This document shows positions 32,455-41,917 of a DNA stretch of 64,000 bases, piece after piece (the first letter of the stretch is position 1; every line of letters begins with the position of its first letter). Position numbers and translations under genes: made by a program. Origin of the DNA: CAYRHN01 sp964424115 (GTDB lineage: Bacteria > Chloroflexota > Anaerolineae > Anaerolineales > Anaerolineaceae); assembly GCA_964424115.1 (NCBI GenBank), contig CAYRHN010000002.1, forward strand, positions 248,001 to 312,000. The letters are read 5' to 3'. The notes beneath the pieces were generated by a model. It worked only from the letters and a program-made list of their open reading frames with translations, was not told the origin of the DNA and did no database searches.

Positions 32455-35095
32455 AAAGAAGATGCAGGCGGTCAGCCTGGATTTTGCCTTCTTTACCCAG
32501 CTCTGGCAGTTCTACCAGGGCAACCGCGGCAATGTGCGCAAATATTACCGCGATCTGACCAAACGCTTCCTGGATTTCAATGATCCATCCAACGCCCATG
32601 CATTCCTGCGCCGGCCGCAGTTTGAAGCGTTGGAAATGTATATTTTCCTCAAAGAGTATCTTGAGAATGCTCCGATCCAGATCATCTTTGACGAATGGAG
32701 AAAACACAACGGTAAGTTTGCAGGGTGGACGTATTCGCAGAGCGCAGCCGCGCAAGTAACCTTGTTTGATATGATCACATCCCAGCAGTATGAATCTGTT
32801 TACGAACGCATGCGTTCCAATGCCCGCGTGTATTCCAATTACATTTTTGCGCTGACGATGGGTACCGGCAAAACCATCCTGATGGCGACCTGCATCTTCT
32901 ACGAATTCATCCTGGCCAACAAATTCCCAAAGGATGAGAAATATTGCCACAATGCGCTGGTCTTTGCGCCGGATAAGACCGTTTTGCAATCCCTGCGCGA
33001 GATGCAATCCTTTGATATGCAAAAAGTGGTCCCGCCAGAGTATGTCAGCTTTCTCTCAACACATATTCAATTTCACTTCCTGGATGAAGCCGGCACAGCG
33101 CTCAGCGTGCTGGATAAATCACGTTTCAACCTGATCGTCTCGAATACCCAGAAGATCATTTTGAAACGCCAGAACAAAGAGAAGAGCCAGGTGGAGAAAT
33201 TGTTTGGCAGTGGCAAGCCGACCTACCAGGCCGGCACGCCGTACGATCAGAATGCGGACCTATATGGCTTTGATGAACCGGACGACGAGGATGCTCTTAC
33301 CACCAACCAGCGCTTTGAGAAGCTGCGCCGGCTGGAGCAGCTGGGAATTTTTGTAGATGAGGCGCATCACGCCTTTGGCAGTCAACTAGCCAAGGACCTG
33401 GGTGTGCAAAAATCAGACACCAGTCTCAGAACCACCATCGATGAACTGGCTGCCAGCTTGAAACGTTCTGGAACCCAGGTGGTGGCCTGCTATAACTACA
33501 CCGGCACGCCGTATGTGGGTCAGGAAGTGCTGCCGGAGGTGGTCTACGCTTATGGCTTGCAGGAAGCGATTGATAAGCAGTTTCTCAAACAGGTGCGCAT
33601 CGTCAGCTATGAACATACCAAATCCAGCGAGTTTGTTCAAATTGTCATTGACGATTTCATTCAGCAAGGTTTCTATGGCCAGCGTCACGAGGGTATGTTG
33701 CCAAAACTGGCCTTCTTTGCTGCGACGATTGACGAATTACAGAAGGAATTGCGCCCGGCGGTGGAAAAAGCGTTGGTCAAATACGGCATCCCGACCACCA
33801 GCATTCTGGTCAATGTGGGGGATGAGAAGCTGACGACAAATGATGATATTCGCGAGTTCAACCGATTAGATACATTTGGCTCAACCAAGCAGTTTATTCT
33901 TCTGGTCAACAAAGGCCGGGAAGGGTGGAATTGTCGTTCCTTGTTTGGCGTTGCGTTGTTCCGGGAGCCAAAGTCCAAGATATTTGTGCTCCAGGCGACC
34001 ATGCGTTGCCTTCGTTCGATTGGGGATGCGCAGCAAACCGGTCAGGTCTATCTGAGTGCAGAGAACCGTGTGATCCTGGATGATGAATTACAGCAGAATT
34101 TCCGCGTCAGCGTGGAGGAATTGAATAGCGCCGGCAGTGGCAGGGAAATCTACCAGGTGCGGGTGGTTCCTCCACCGGTGAAGATCAAATTGCATCGGGT
34201 GCGCCGGCAGTTTGAGATGAAAGACAAGAACCTGAACAAAGGCTTTAGCCTGGAATTAGACAAAGCGGATACTTTGCAATATAAAATCCAAATTATTGAA
34301 CAAGAAGGTTTGGATCACTCGAAGCATGCGCATACCATTACCTATGACGGTACGCATTGGCGCGACTATCGTAAATTTAGTTCGATGACGTTGGTAGCCG
34401 AAATTGCGCGCTATTTGAATAAATCCTGCCTGTTTATTCAAGAGCTACTGGAAAGCACCCAGGAGGGGATAGGAAAAATTCTGGCTGCGGTGAACGAACA
34501 TAATGAATTGTTGTTTGATTGGGTAATTCCGCATTTGTTCAATGAGCTTTATGACGTTAGCAGTCAAGAGAAAACTGAAGAATACGAGGTAGAGCTGGTT
34601 AAGGTTCCAGAGAGCGGGTTCTACCAACTTTCGGCCTCGCGCGATATGGTTGTCACCCAGGCTGATGTCAAACTGCCATTAACTTCCAAGAGTTTCCATT
34701 TAGATACCTATTGCTTTGACTCCAAGCCCGAGCGTAACCTGTTCTGGAATTTGATCAAGGATGGCAAGGTCAAGAAGTTGTACTTCACTGGTATGCTTAC
34801 CCACGGTCAAACAGACTTCTATGTGCAGTACATTGACCCCGAATCGCATACAGTGCGCAGTTACTATCCCGATTTCCTGGTTCAAAAGGAAGATGGCACA
34901 TTTGTGATTGTGGAGGTCAAGGGAGATAATATGATTGATAACCCGGTCGTGCTGGCCAAGCAGGAATTTGCCCAGCGCATGGCTGTGGCCTCTGGGATGA
35001 CCTATCGGATAATCAAGGGCAGTGATGCGGCTGCGGGCAGGTATAGCTTCCTGTTGACGGATGAACCTTTGCCGTATCAGATTGAAATGACTTAG
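32447..35095 (+). CDS. res: type III restriction enzyme (Res) helicase-nuclease subunit
   Basis: 882 residues from the ATG at 32447, overlapping mod by eight bases; an upstream frame also exists inside mod but has no start signal. Helicase motifs: LTMGTGKTILMA (Walker A, about 139-150), FVDEAHHAFG (II), YNYTGTPYVG (III), LVNKGREGWNCRSL (V) and FVLQATMRCLRSIG (VI). The C-terminal YYPDFLV ... VIVEVKGDN is a PD-(D/E)xK nuclease site. With Mod it would cut unmodified DNA after translocation. The domain order matches EcoP1I/EcoP15I-type Res. Confidence 0.9.
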   Translation: MPKKKMQAVSLDFAFFTQLWQFYQGNRGNVRKYYRDLTKRFLDFNDPSNAHAFLRRPQFEALEMYIFLKEYLENAPIQIIFDEWRKHNGKFAGWTYSQSAAAQVTLFDMITSQQYESVYERMRSNARVYSNYIFALTMGTGKTILMATCIFYEFILANKFPKDEKYCHNALVFAPDKTVLQSLREMQSFDMQKVVPPEYVSFLSTHIQFHFLDEAGTALSVLDKSRFNLIVSNTQKIILKRQNKEKSQVEKLFGSGKPTYQAGTPYDQNADLYGFDEPDDEDALTTNQRFEKLRRLEQLGIFVDEAHHAFGSQLAKDLGVQKSDTSLRTTIDELAASLKRSGTQVVACYNYTGTPYVGQEVLPEVVYAYGLQEAIDKQFLKQVRIVSYEHTKSSEFVQIVIDDFIQQGFYGQRHEGMLPKLAFFAATIDELQKELRPAVEKALVKYGIPTTSILVNVGDEKLTTNDDIREFNRLDTFGSTKQFILLVNKGREGWNCRSLFGVALFREPKSKIFVLQATMRCLRSIGDAQQTGQVYLSAENRVILDDELQQNFRVSVEELNSAGSGREIYQVRVVPPPVKIKLHRVRRQFEMKDKNLNKGFSLELDKADTLQYKIQIIEQEGLDHSKHAHTITYDGTHWRDYRKFSSMTLVAEIARYLNKSCLFIQELLESTQEGIGKILAAVNEHNELLFDWVIPHLFNELYDVSSQEKTEEYEVELVKVPESGFYQLSASRDMVVTQADVKLPLTSKSFHLDTYCFDSKPERNLFWNLIKDGKVKKLYFTGMLTHGQTDFYVQYIDPESHTVRSYYPDFLVQKEDGTFVIVEVKGDNMIDNPVVLAKQEFAQRMAVASGMTYRIIKGSDAAAGRYSFLLTDEPLPYQIEMT

Positions 35096-35170
35096 CGTCT
35101 ATTCTTTTGGAATGCTCCTGTACAGAGCAAATTTCTAAGAATTGATAAGATCTCTTAGGAGAACTCAGTT

Positions 35171-36466
35171 ATGGCTCCTGAATTCATTTTTCCAAAGCCG
35201 CGTAATTGGGAAACATTCGAAGATATTGTCTGTGATATATTTTCACGAAAATTTGGGAATATTAATTTCCAAAGGTATGGAAGGAGTGGACAAAGACAAG
35301 ATGGTGTAGATATCGTTGGACCAACAAAGGATGGATTGTTGGGCATACAATGCAAACATCACTTGGGTGGGGATATAGACATCAATGAAATTGATGATGA
35401 GATAACAAAAGCGGAGAAGTTTTCCCCTTGCTTGGGAGCTTTTTATTTTGCGACAAGCGCTTCACGAGATACAAAAGTACAATCACATGTTCTTGAGAGA
35501 AACGAGCTTCGTAAGCGTGAGGGTAAATTTCTCGTTAGCATATTTTTCTGGGAAGATATTTATAATTGGCTTAATGAGCATCCAGATTTGATGTATAAGC
35601 ATTTCACCAAGGATTTTCCTCTTCGGGAGTTGGAAAATGTGGTTGTTCCGGGGTTAGAGGAAAATAATCGCTCTACTTCTAGGTGGCCAATCCAAAGTGA
35701 AATATTACAAGAGAACCTCCTTGGAGCAATTGACGGGGTCAAAAAAATTGATCCTTACAATCTATTCTTGGGGATCACCACATTTGCTGATAATTCTTTC
35801 CATGGCAAGGTGGACCTGGAAGTCGATTTGTCTGCTCTTATGTCCAATCCTGAAGGGGCAACAGAAAATTTCATCGGCGCGAATCAAATACTAAGAGACG
35901 TAAGGAATTTATTGAACAATTCCTTTTTCTCAAAAAAGCTGTTTATTTTCCTCCAGGCCCGTTTGCCTATCGCCCTGTTGATCGGATGGAATTTTCGTAA
36001 AGTTTCGAGTTATGAGTTGGTGTTAGTATCAGGTTCTCAGGTGTGTGCGACCAACCATCTTCCACAAATTCCTACCGGTCTATTCGATCGTCCTCCAGCG
36101 ATGGGCGACCCCGAATCCCAGGAAATTGTTTTGGTGGTCAATATTTCTCGGGATATCTCAGCACAAGTTCAGAAGTTTTTGCAAACCTGGGAGCATCAAC
36201 CGCGGTGGATAGTGACCAGTGGATTGGAAGGATCTGTTGCAAGCGCAGCTCACGCCCTTTCAATTTCTTTGGAGTTAAGCCGGAAGATAAAAACGTTGCG
36301 CGACGAGTGGGGGGCAAGCAAGATCCATTTGTTCATAGCGATGCCAGCCCTGTTGGCAACTTTAGTGGGTTACCACCTGAACGCAATTTGCCCTATTCAT
36401 CTGTACTTCATGGATCATACTGAGAATAATTATGAATTAGCTGGTGTGTTAACGAACACCATGTAA
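35171..36466 (+). CDS. CBASS effector: Mrr-type nuclease fused to SAVED domain
   Basis: A 431-residue protein. Residues 1-130 are a Mrr-like PD-(D/E)xK nuclease (FEDIVCDIF; RQDGVDIVG; LLGIQCKHH, with Asp ... Gln-x-Lys). The C-terminal half ends with SKIHLFIAMPALLATLVGYHLN followed by HLYFMDH, the signature of SAVED, the domain that senses cyclic oligonucleotides in CBASS effectors of the Cap4 kind. The CD-NTase is encoded 13 bases downstream. The expected role is ligand-activated DNA destruction in infected cells. TTAGGAG precedes the ATG. The known Cap4 nuclease part is usually DUF4297-like; here it is Mrr-like. Confidence 0.82.
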   Translation: MAPEFIFPKPRNWETFEDIVCDIFSRKFGNINFQRYGRSGQRQDGVDIVGPTKDGLLGIQCKHHLGGDIDINEIDDEITKAEKFSPCLGAFYFATSASRDTKVQSHVLERNELRKREGKFLVSIFFWEDIYNWLNEHPDLMYKHFTKDFPLRELENVVVPGLEENNRSTSRWPIQSEILQENLLGAIDGVKKIDPYNLFLGITTFADNSFHGKVDLEVDLSALMSNPEGATENFIGANQILRDVRNLLNNSFFSKKLFIFLQARLPIALLIGWNFRKVSSYELVLVSGSQVCATNHLPQIPTGLFDRPPAMGDPESQEIVLVVNISRDISAQVQKFLQTWEHQPRWIVTSGLEGSVASAAHALSISLELSRKIKTLRDEWGASKIHLFIAMPALLATLVGYHLNAICPIHLYFMDHTENNYELAGVLTNTM

Positions 36467-36479
36467 GGAATAGGTTGTG

Positions 36480-37886
36480 ATGACAAAGCTTGACACGCTG
36501 TTTCAGCAGTTTTTATCCAATATTGAGCCCAACGAAAAAGCTGTCTCATATGCAAGGGAGGCGCATGCGTCTGTTCGGGAGTACTTAAAGCAAGATCCAA
36601 TATTTGGACAATATTTCATAAATTCTTTTTTGTATGGTTCTTATAGACGAAACACGGCAGTAGGAACTATCAAGGATGTAGATATTGTAATTTTGACGAA
36701 CTTTGATCCCGAAAACGATGAGTATACACCTAACAAGGTGCTTCGAAAACTAAAGAGTGCATTGGCGAATTATTATGATGATCCGGAAAATCCTGAGTAC
36801 CAAAGAAGATCGATCAGAATCAACGATCCCTTACCAGATTACAATGACTGTGAAATGACACTGGATATAATCCCTGCTGTCGCAATGAACGGCGAGGATG
36901 CACCGTTATTAGTCCCTGACCGTGAAGTAAAAGCGTGGATATATAGTCATCCGAAAGGACATATCGAAAACACCTCTGATCGAAACAGGGAGAATGAAGA
37001 ACGTTTTGTCCCCTTAGTAAAGATCATGAAGTGGTGGTGGAAACTCCAGAGTGAAACACGGTGTCCAGGAATTGAGAGACCGAAGCCAAAAGGTTTCTGG
37101 ATAGAAGTGTTGACCGGATTGCACCTGGATCCTGCACAACATTATTATGCTGATCATTTTGTTGCAGTCCTAACAAGTATTTCAAAAAGTTTTTCTGATG
37201 TTACAGCGATTCCTGAACTGCCCGATCCTGGCATGGTTGGCGAAGTAATTAAAACAAACATGGATATGGATGAGTTCAAGATATTTCTCCAAGCGGTCAA
37301 TGAAAGTCTTGAACTTGCAAAACAAGCCCGCGACGAGGAAGACAATCTGAAGAGTTCTAAGGTTTGGCGAAAGATATTTGGGGAACAGATGTTTCCTCTT
37401 TATACGCAAGAGGAAAGAAAGACCGATGACATAAACCTGCCTTTGGGCGATTATTCCCATGCCCTACAACCGCAATGGCGGGAAATTCGGACAAAATATC
37501 AAGCTGGTATCCGAGCAAGTGTTTGCAACCCAGAAACCGGAAAATTCATCAGGGAGTTAAGGAACGATGGCGAAATTTTAGCGCCAGATAATTTGATCAA
37601 ATTTTTTGCCTCTACAGATATGTCAGGCGATTATCAAATCTACTGGCAGGTGGTGAACACTGGTAGACATGCACAACAATCCGGAGGGCTTAGAGGAGAT
37701 AGGTTCTTCAGAGGAACCGACAAAGATAAGAAAACAGACAATCCGGATCAGAGAATAAATTTTGAAACAACAAAGTATACAGGTAAACACTGGATTCAAT
37801 GCTTTGTGGTTCAAAACGACAAGATAGTGGCCAGGAGTGAGAAATTCTTTGTCAATGTAAGTAATCCGGATTTTTTAGATACATGA
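36480..37886 (+). CDS. CBASS CD-NTase (cyclic oligonucleotide synthase) with AGS-C sensor domain
   Basis: 468 residues from ATG 36480. The nucleotidyltransferase signature is complete: GSYRRNTAVGTIKDVDIVIL (about 57-76; GS...D-x-D) and a third Asp in MTLDIIPAV. A helical lobe follows, and the last 140 residues (SHALQPQWREIRTKY ... HWIQCFVV ... FFVNVSN) match the AGS-C domain found at the C-terminus of CD-NTase-related proteins. It would make a cyclic di- or trinucleotide on phage infection that activates the SAVED effector. No Cap2/Cap3 or HORMA/TRIP13 genes are present, so this is a minimal two-gene system. Confidence 0.85.
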   Translation: MTKLDTLFQQFLSNIEPNEKAVSYAREAHASVREYLKQDPIFGQYFINSFLYGSYRRNTAVGTIKDVDIVILTNFDPENDEYTPNKVLRKLKSALANYYDDPENPEYQRRSIRINDPLPDYNDCEMTLDIIPAVAMNGEDAPLLVPDREVKAWIYSHPKGHIENTSDRNRENEERFVPLVKIMKWWWKLQSETRCPGIERPKPKGFWIEVLTGLHLDPAQHYYADHFVAVLTSISKSFSDVTAIPELPDPGMVGEVIKTNMDMDEFKIFLQAVNESLELAKQARDEEDNLKSSKVWRKIFGEQMFPLYTQEERKTDDINLPLGDYSHALQPQWREIRTKYQAGIRASVCNPETGKFIRELRNDGEILAPDNLIKFFASTDMSGDYQIYWQVVNTGRHAQQSGGLRGDRFFRGTDKDKKTDNPDQRINFETTKYTGKHWIQCFVVQNDKIVARSEKFFVNVSNPDFLDT

Positions 37887-37969
37887 AACAGATCCGGTAA
37901 TGATAATCTAAAACTTAAAAATGGTAAGCCAAATTATCGATGATGCCATATCCCAAATCCATATAACTC

Positions 37970-38116
37970 ATGAATCTCTTTTCCCGCTCCGACCTAAAAA
38001 AATCTGCGCGCAAGGCAGCCCGCGATCCTGAAAACGCCGGCCCTGGTTGGGCACTCGGTGGGCTATTACTGGTTGTGGCCGTGATCGTGACGTTGATCAA
38101 GAGTTGTGGACCGTGA
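37970..38116 (+). CDS. small membrane protein beside the CBASS genes
   Basis: A 48-residue peptide: a charged N-terminus (NLFSRSDLKKSARKAARD) and one membrane helix (ALGGLLLVVAVIVTLI), ending in a Cys-containing tail. No strong ribosome-binding site is visible. It might be a third CBASS component or unrelated. Function unknown. Confidence 0.4.
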   Translation: MNLFSRSDLKKSARKAARDPENAGPGWALGGLLLVVAVIVTLIKSCGP

Positions 38117-38206
38117 CTTGGGAGATATTGGCCTGCTCTGCATATCGGAGAATTTGCGCAAGAGCAAGAGCTACTAAGAGCAAATGATTACTTTCAAATT
38201 ACCAAC

Positions 38207-38518
38207 TTAATTCCGTAAGCCATTCGCTACTATTGCTTTGGAGTCTATTAAAGTATTTCCATCCTCGAATGTGTGAACATAGCCATTAACTTTTCCATAC
38301 ACTTCTAAAATACCGCCGCTGTTGGTTACGTTCCCACTAACAGTGCCATGCAAATATACACTCGAACCTTGTTCAATTACAAGATTCTTGCAGCAAGTGC
38401 CATGTAGAATGAAAGTGCTTTTTTTGCCTACAATTACTTCACCAGTTATCATGCCGTGAAGCGTTAAATCGTAATCAAGGTAAACATCTTTCTCGATTTT
38501 CCCGTGTTCTATAATCAT
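38207..38518 (-). CDS. bactofilin-like beta-helix protein
   Basis: A 103-residue protein built of short strand repeats (DYDLTLHGMITGEV, TFILHGTCCKNLVI, SVYLHGTVSGNVT, LEVYGKVNGYVH), the regular pattern of a right-handed beta-helix of the bactofilin / polymer-forming kind. AGGAGGAA precedes the ATG. Its task among the defence genes is unknown; it could be a scaffold or a passenger. Confidence 0.5.
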   Translation of the reverse strand: MIIEHGKIEKDVYLDYDLTLHGMITGEVIVGKKSTFILHGTCCKNLVIEQGSSVYLHGTVSGNVTNSGGILEVYGKVNGYVHTFEDGNTLIDSKAIVANGLRN

Positions 38519-38688
38519 ATTTCCTCCTATGCGTGAATTAGCCGATCATCCGTTGGTATTACCCGCGCTGTGGGCAGGTATGGATTTTTTTGGGATGCAG
38601 AATTCTACCTCAGCATATAAAATGTAAAAACTCTAGAAGCTCCACATTCCAATATTCATAATGTTAGTCCGTTTATTGACCTGAAAAC

Positions 38689-39633
38689 TCATTTTGTTTC
38701 ATTTATAAGAAATACAATAGCCGCGGCAGTTGTATTGAGGGCATATCGCGCATAATTTGGAGATACTTTTTTAGGTGCGATACCTGCCCCATGAGACTTG
38801 CTCAGTCTGTTGCGAAGTGTGGCGATAATTATAAGTGGTTGCTCAAAAAATGATTCGAGACCGGAATTATTGATAATAATAGGCAATAATGCAGATGCCG
38901 TGTCAGTTTGCTTGTATTGCCATTTCTTATTGTCGCAAATAATTTTCATTACGCTTTCAAAAGCGCTACCGCACTTAGTCAGACAATCGCCGCAGTCACC
39001 TTTGCGATAATCTTCTAGTGCTTCCAAATATTCTTGATTAGCCGTTTTATATTTTGGGTCACTGAGCAAATTTAGAGCGGGAATAATGGCTGTTGTGTGG
39101 ATAACTTGATCATCTTTTCTGATTATCTTCGGATATGCAATTGTTTTAATTATTCTCTGTTCTCTTCCGAAAAAGGGATATTCATTTGAAGGTTCTATAA
39201 CATCTTCTTTGATGATTTCGGTAAGTTCGTATCCAACATTGTCCGATACAAATAATTCGTTAATTTCACCGACAATCAAATTTTCTTCGATAGGAATATG
39301 GAAAAGACATTTCACCCTGAAAATGTATTCAATAAAATCAAAGAATTCTTCATCTTTACAGGTCAGAAGAAAGTTTATGGCGTCTTCTGATCGTGAGTGG
39401 GGCCTACCCTCTGACAGCACAAATTTTCCATGACGATAAAGTAACATTTGGTGAACTTCATTCCAAAAGCTATTTGTGTAATTACCAGTTCCTGGATTGT
39501 CTCGATTGTTGCTAAACAAGTCATTGCAATAAAGCAAGATTTTGTTTCGCAGGGTGGTTGGCACATTTTGGATAAATGGCTCAACCTTCTTGTTCCTTCT
39601 TGAGAAAACATCAAATATCTGTTTGAAATTCAT
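38689..39633 (-). CDS. abortive-infection protein with Abi_C domain (STM4504/CBY_0614-like)
   Basis: 314 residues from the ATG at 39633, chosen because MNFKQIFDVFSRRNKK matches the usual start of this family; a GTG at 39747 behind AAAGG would add 38 residues and overlap the upstream gene by eight bases. The N-terminal part resembles AbiJ-type domains. The C-terminal part (DYRKGDCGDCLTKCGSAFESVMKIIC ... LRNRLSKSHGAG) matches the abortive infection C-terminal (Abi_C, HEPN-like) domain. A role in cell suicide or dormancy after infection is expected. Confidence 0.65.
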   Translation of the reverse strand: MNFKQIFDVFSRRNKKVEPFIQNVPTTLRNKILLYCNDLFSNNRDNPGTGNYTNSFWNEVHQMLLYRHGKFVLSEGRPHSRSEDAINFLLTCKDEEFFDFIEYIFRVKCLFHIPIEENLIVGEINELFVSDNVGYELTEIIKEDVIEPSNEYPFFGREQRIIKTIAYPKIIRKDDQVIHTTAIIPALNLLSDPKYKTANQEYLEALEDYRKGDCGDCLTKCGSAFESVMKIICDNKKWQYKQTDTASALLPIIINNSGLESFFEQPLIIIATLRNRLSKSHGAGIAPKKVSPNYARYALNTTAAAIVFLINETK

Positions 39634-39739
39634 AGCGTGTTTTATCTCTGTTATCAAAAAAAATCGACTATTAGATCGCAAAATGTTGACAAATTGAAGG
39701 TCTGCACGCGCGTATTCAGTCTTAAACGTGCTGGGGCCA

Positions 39740-40351
39740 TCAAACACCTTTCTTCTTCTTCTTCTTTTGTTGTATGAGTTTGTCGATTTCGCTGGGATCC
39801 TTCAAGAAAATTTTAATTAAGTCGCCCTTTTTTAATCCCCTGTTGCTATGCCCAAGCTCTTCTCTAAACGCTCGCAAGACATCATCCATCCGGAAGAGGG
39901 GGGTTGCAGTTGAGTCGGGTTTTGATTCCTGCTTGAATGATAGCCACGATTTAATAATGTTGGGAGATCCCCATAGAATAATGCCACTGTTGATATTATT
40001 AAATTTATCAAGCAGTCCTTTATCTATGTTTTGTGTATTAACAGGCTTGTTTTCTCTGGATGCACTCATCATTGTCAGAAGAATATCCATAAAGCTTTGA
40101 CATAACTCGATTTTTTTCGACCGATGAGATTCGGCGATATCCTTCTCTTTTGATTGCTTCTGAGTATACCAATATCCGAAAACGGCTGTTAGGGCTGCTA
40201 CAAATGCTGCAATAATATTGTCATTAAGTGCGCCCATCTTACCTAAGGGATCTCGCAAAATAAGAAATATCCCATAACCAATTGCGATTAGAACAGCTAA
40301 TGATAGTACAAATTGGACAACTCTCCAAACGCCAACGAAAAACTTCTTCAT
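39740..40351 (-). CDS. two-TM membrane protein, putative partner of the Abi protein
   Basis: A 203-residue protein behind GGAGG. Two membrane helices (VVQFVLSLAVLIAIGYGIFLIL and NIIAAFVAALTAVFGYWY) are followed by a cytoplasmic domain ending in a Lys run (QQKKKKKKGV). Its end overlaps the possible GTG start of the Abi-like gene, suggesting an operon. Function unknown; membrane partners of abortive-infection proteins are often killers or sensors. Confidence 0.5.
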   Translation of the reverse strand: MKKFFVGVWRVVQFVLSLAVLIAIGYGIFLILRDPLGKMGALNDNIIAAFVAALTAVFGYWYTQKQSKEKDIAESHRSKKIELCQSFMDILLTMMSASRENKPVNTQNIDKGLLDKFNNINSGIILWGSPNIIKSWLSFKQESKPDSTATPLFRMDDVLRAFREELGHSNRGLKKGDLIKIFLKDPSEIDKLIQQKKKKKKGV

Positions 40352-40459
40352 ATTTGCCTCCTACCATGATATCTTTATTTTCCAAACAGACACATTTTTA
40401 AAATTCTTGTAACTGCTCTGACTTGGCTGAGTTCATCAGCCTGAGCAGTTACGATCGAT

Positions 40460-41917
40460 CTACATATAGAACCGGTAATAAGGCTCATAATCACTTTCAA
40501 GATATTTCAGAATGCTCCCTACTTGCCTGGAAGCGCGTAGAGTAATCGGTTCACCGCCATCAAATTGAGCGTTATTCCAATTCATTTTTGTTAATCCCAA
40601 AATTTCCTGGGCTATAAACTTTGGCGTTTCGCTGGTTTGATCACAACGGAAACCCAGAGGCATTGGAATGTAGAGACCTGGATAGGCGTTGTAAAAATCA
40701 ACACTTCCTCTTGTATAAAGAACAAAGACTTGTCCGCCAGTATCAAGAAAAGTGCCTCGCAATGGAGGATATTTCCCGAGCCTATATAATCGCGTGAAAG
40801 AACGCGTCACGCTAATAAAATCGGCCTGGCCAGAATCAATTGAGCAGTCCCTTAAAGCCTGTTCAAAGCCTTCGATTTCCTCTCTATTGTGAATGGAACT
40901 TTTATGAATCACCACTCTCGCCGGAAAATTCTTGTGTTCGCGTCGATAGTTTTCGAGACCGTTTTTTAAAAGCATAAAGGCATCCTCGCTGTTCAAATGA
41001 ACTTGCCTGTCATCCTTGATTTGACCCAATCCGCCCCGTAGAATGACACCTTCTCCTCTTTCATTGAAAACCTGAGCTGTACTTGTTAAGAGCTTTTGAT
41101 CATCGGTAGATTTGTAGAAGCTCACACCGATATAGCAGGTTGAAAGTTGTGACCAGTCTCTAACTAAACGCCAGGGAACGCCACCTGCTTTGTAATATAG
41201 CGCAATATAAAGGTTCCAGGCTCTTGTTGCTTCATCTTGTAACTGCCGTAATTCCCCTGAAGGGTGATTCCGTTTCAAACGTTTTTTCTCATCGTAAGTA
41301 CCCGGGCGGATGATCTGAGTAGGTTTTTTGAATTTCATCGCCATCGCTTTGAGGTAATCGTGGAATATCATTTTGGAAGGGACAGACTGTATGATTTGTC
41401 CTCGATCACCCTCATCTTCAGATGTTGCTTCATCATCTTCTTGGGCAAGAAATTCAATTAACCTAAACGGATAGGCGCACACCAATACATCGGCAACGTT
41501 CTTTTGCGCTAGGTATTCCATTTCTGCCAAAAAAAGGTCAGCAATTGCTCGTAATACGTCATCTGTTTTTGACAAGTCGCATAACTCTTGAAATTTTCTT
41601 TCAGGGATCACTCGATACATTTGGTTATCAAAAACAAAATCGGCGCACAATCTCATGTCCTGGCCAAAACCAGGAAAACGAGGAAACAGATTCGGGCGTT
41701 TGCTTAATTTTGCTGAAATGCCATTTCTGCATTTTTCTATCCATTTTTGAACGCCTTCGATGCTTTCTGGAGTACCAATAATACCCAACTTGATTTTCTT
41801 TGGTGCAGTTGGTGCTTGAAAATCCAATGGGCCATAATTCATCAATCCAAACTTGATATCAACGTGGCTGTCAACACCGAACTCTAATAGAGGCTCTTGA
41901 AAGAAAGCGGTATTCAT
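40460..41917 (-). CDS. short prokaryotic Argonaute (MID-PIWI), SPARDA type
   Basis: A 485-residue protein of the length of short pAgos. The PIWI-like C-terminal half shows CYIGVSFYKS, RVVIHKSSIHNREE and the very typical ending LGLTKMNWNNAQFDGGEPITLRASRQVG. The first catalytic Asp expected in the GVSF strand is Ser, so slicing is unlikely, as in other short pAgos. It starts inside the stop of the upstream DUF4365-APAZ gene (ATGA). In SPARDA, guide-RNA-directed recognition of invader DNA by the pAgo unleashes the partner nuclease. The family call is strong; the guide and target are not visible in sequence. Confidence 0.82.
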   Translation of the reverse strand: MNTAFFQEPLLEFGVDSHVDIKFGLMNYGPLDFQAPTAPKKIKLGIIGTPESIEGVQKWIEKCRNGISAKLSKRPNLFPRFPGFGQDMRLCADFVFDNQMYRVIPERKFQELCDLSKTDDVLRAIADLFLAEMEYLAQKNVADVLVCAYPFRLIEFLAQEDDEATSEDEGDRGQIIQSVPSKMIFHDYLKAMAMKFKKPTQIIRPGTYDEKKRLKRNHPSGELRQLQDEATRAWNLYIALYYKAGGVPWRLVRDWSQLSTCYIGVSFYKSTDDQKLLTSTAQVFNERGEGVILRGGLGQIKDDRQVHLNSEDAFMLLKNGLENYRREHKNFPARVVIHKSSIHNREEIEGFEQALRDCSIDSGQADFISVTRSFTRLYRLGKYPPLRGTFLDTGGQVFVLYTRGSVDFYNAYPGLYIPMPLGFRCDQTSETPKFIAQEILGLTKMNWNNAQFDGGEPITLRASRQVGSILKYLESDYEPYYRFYM

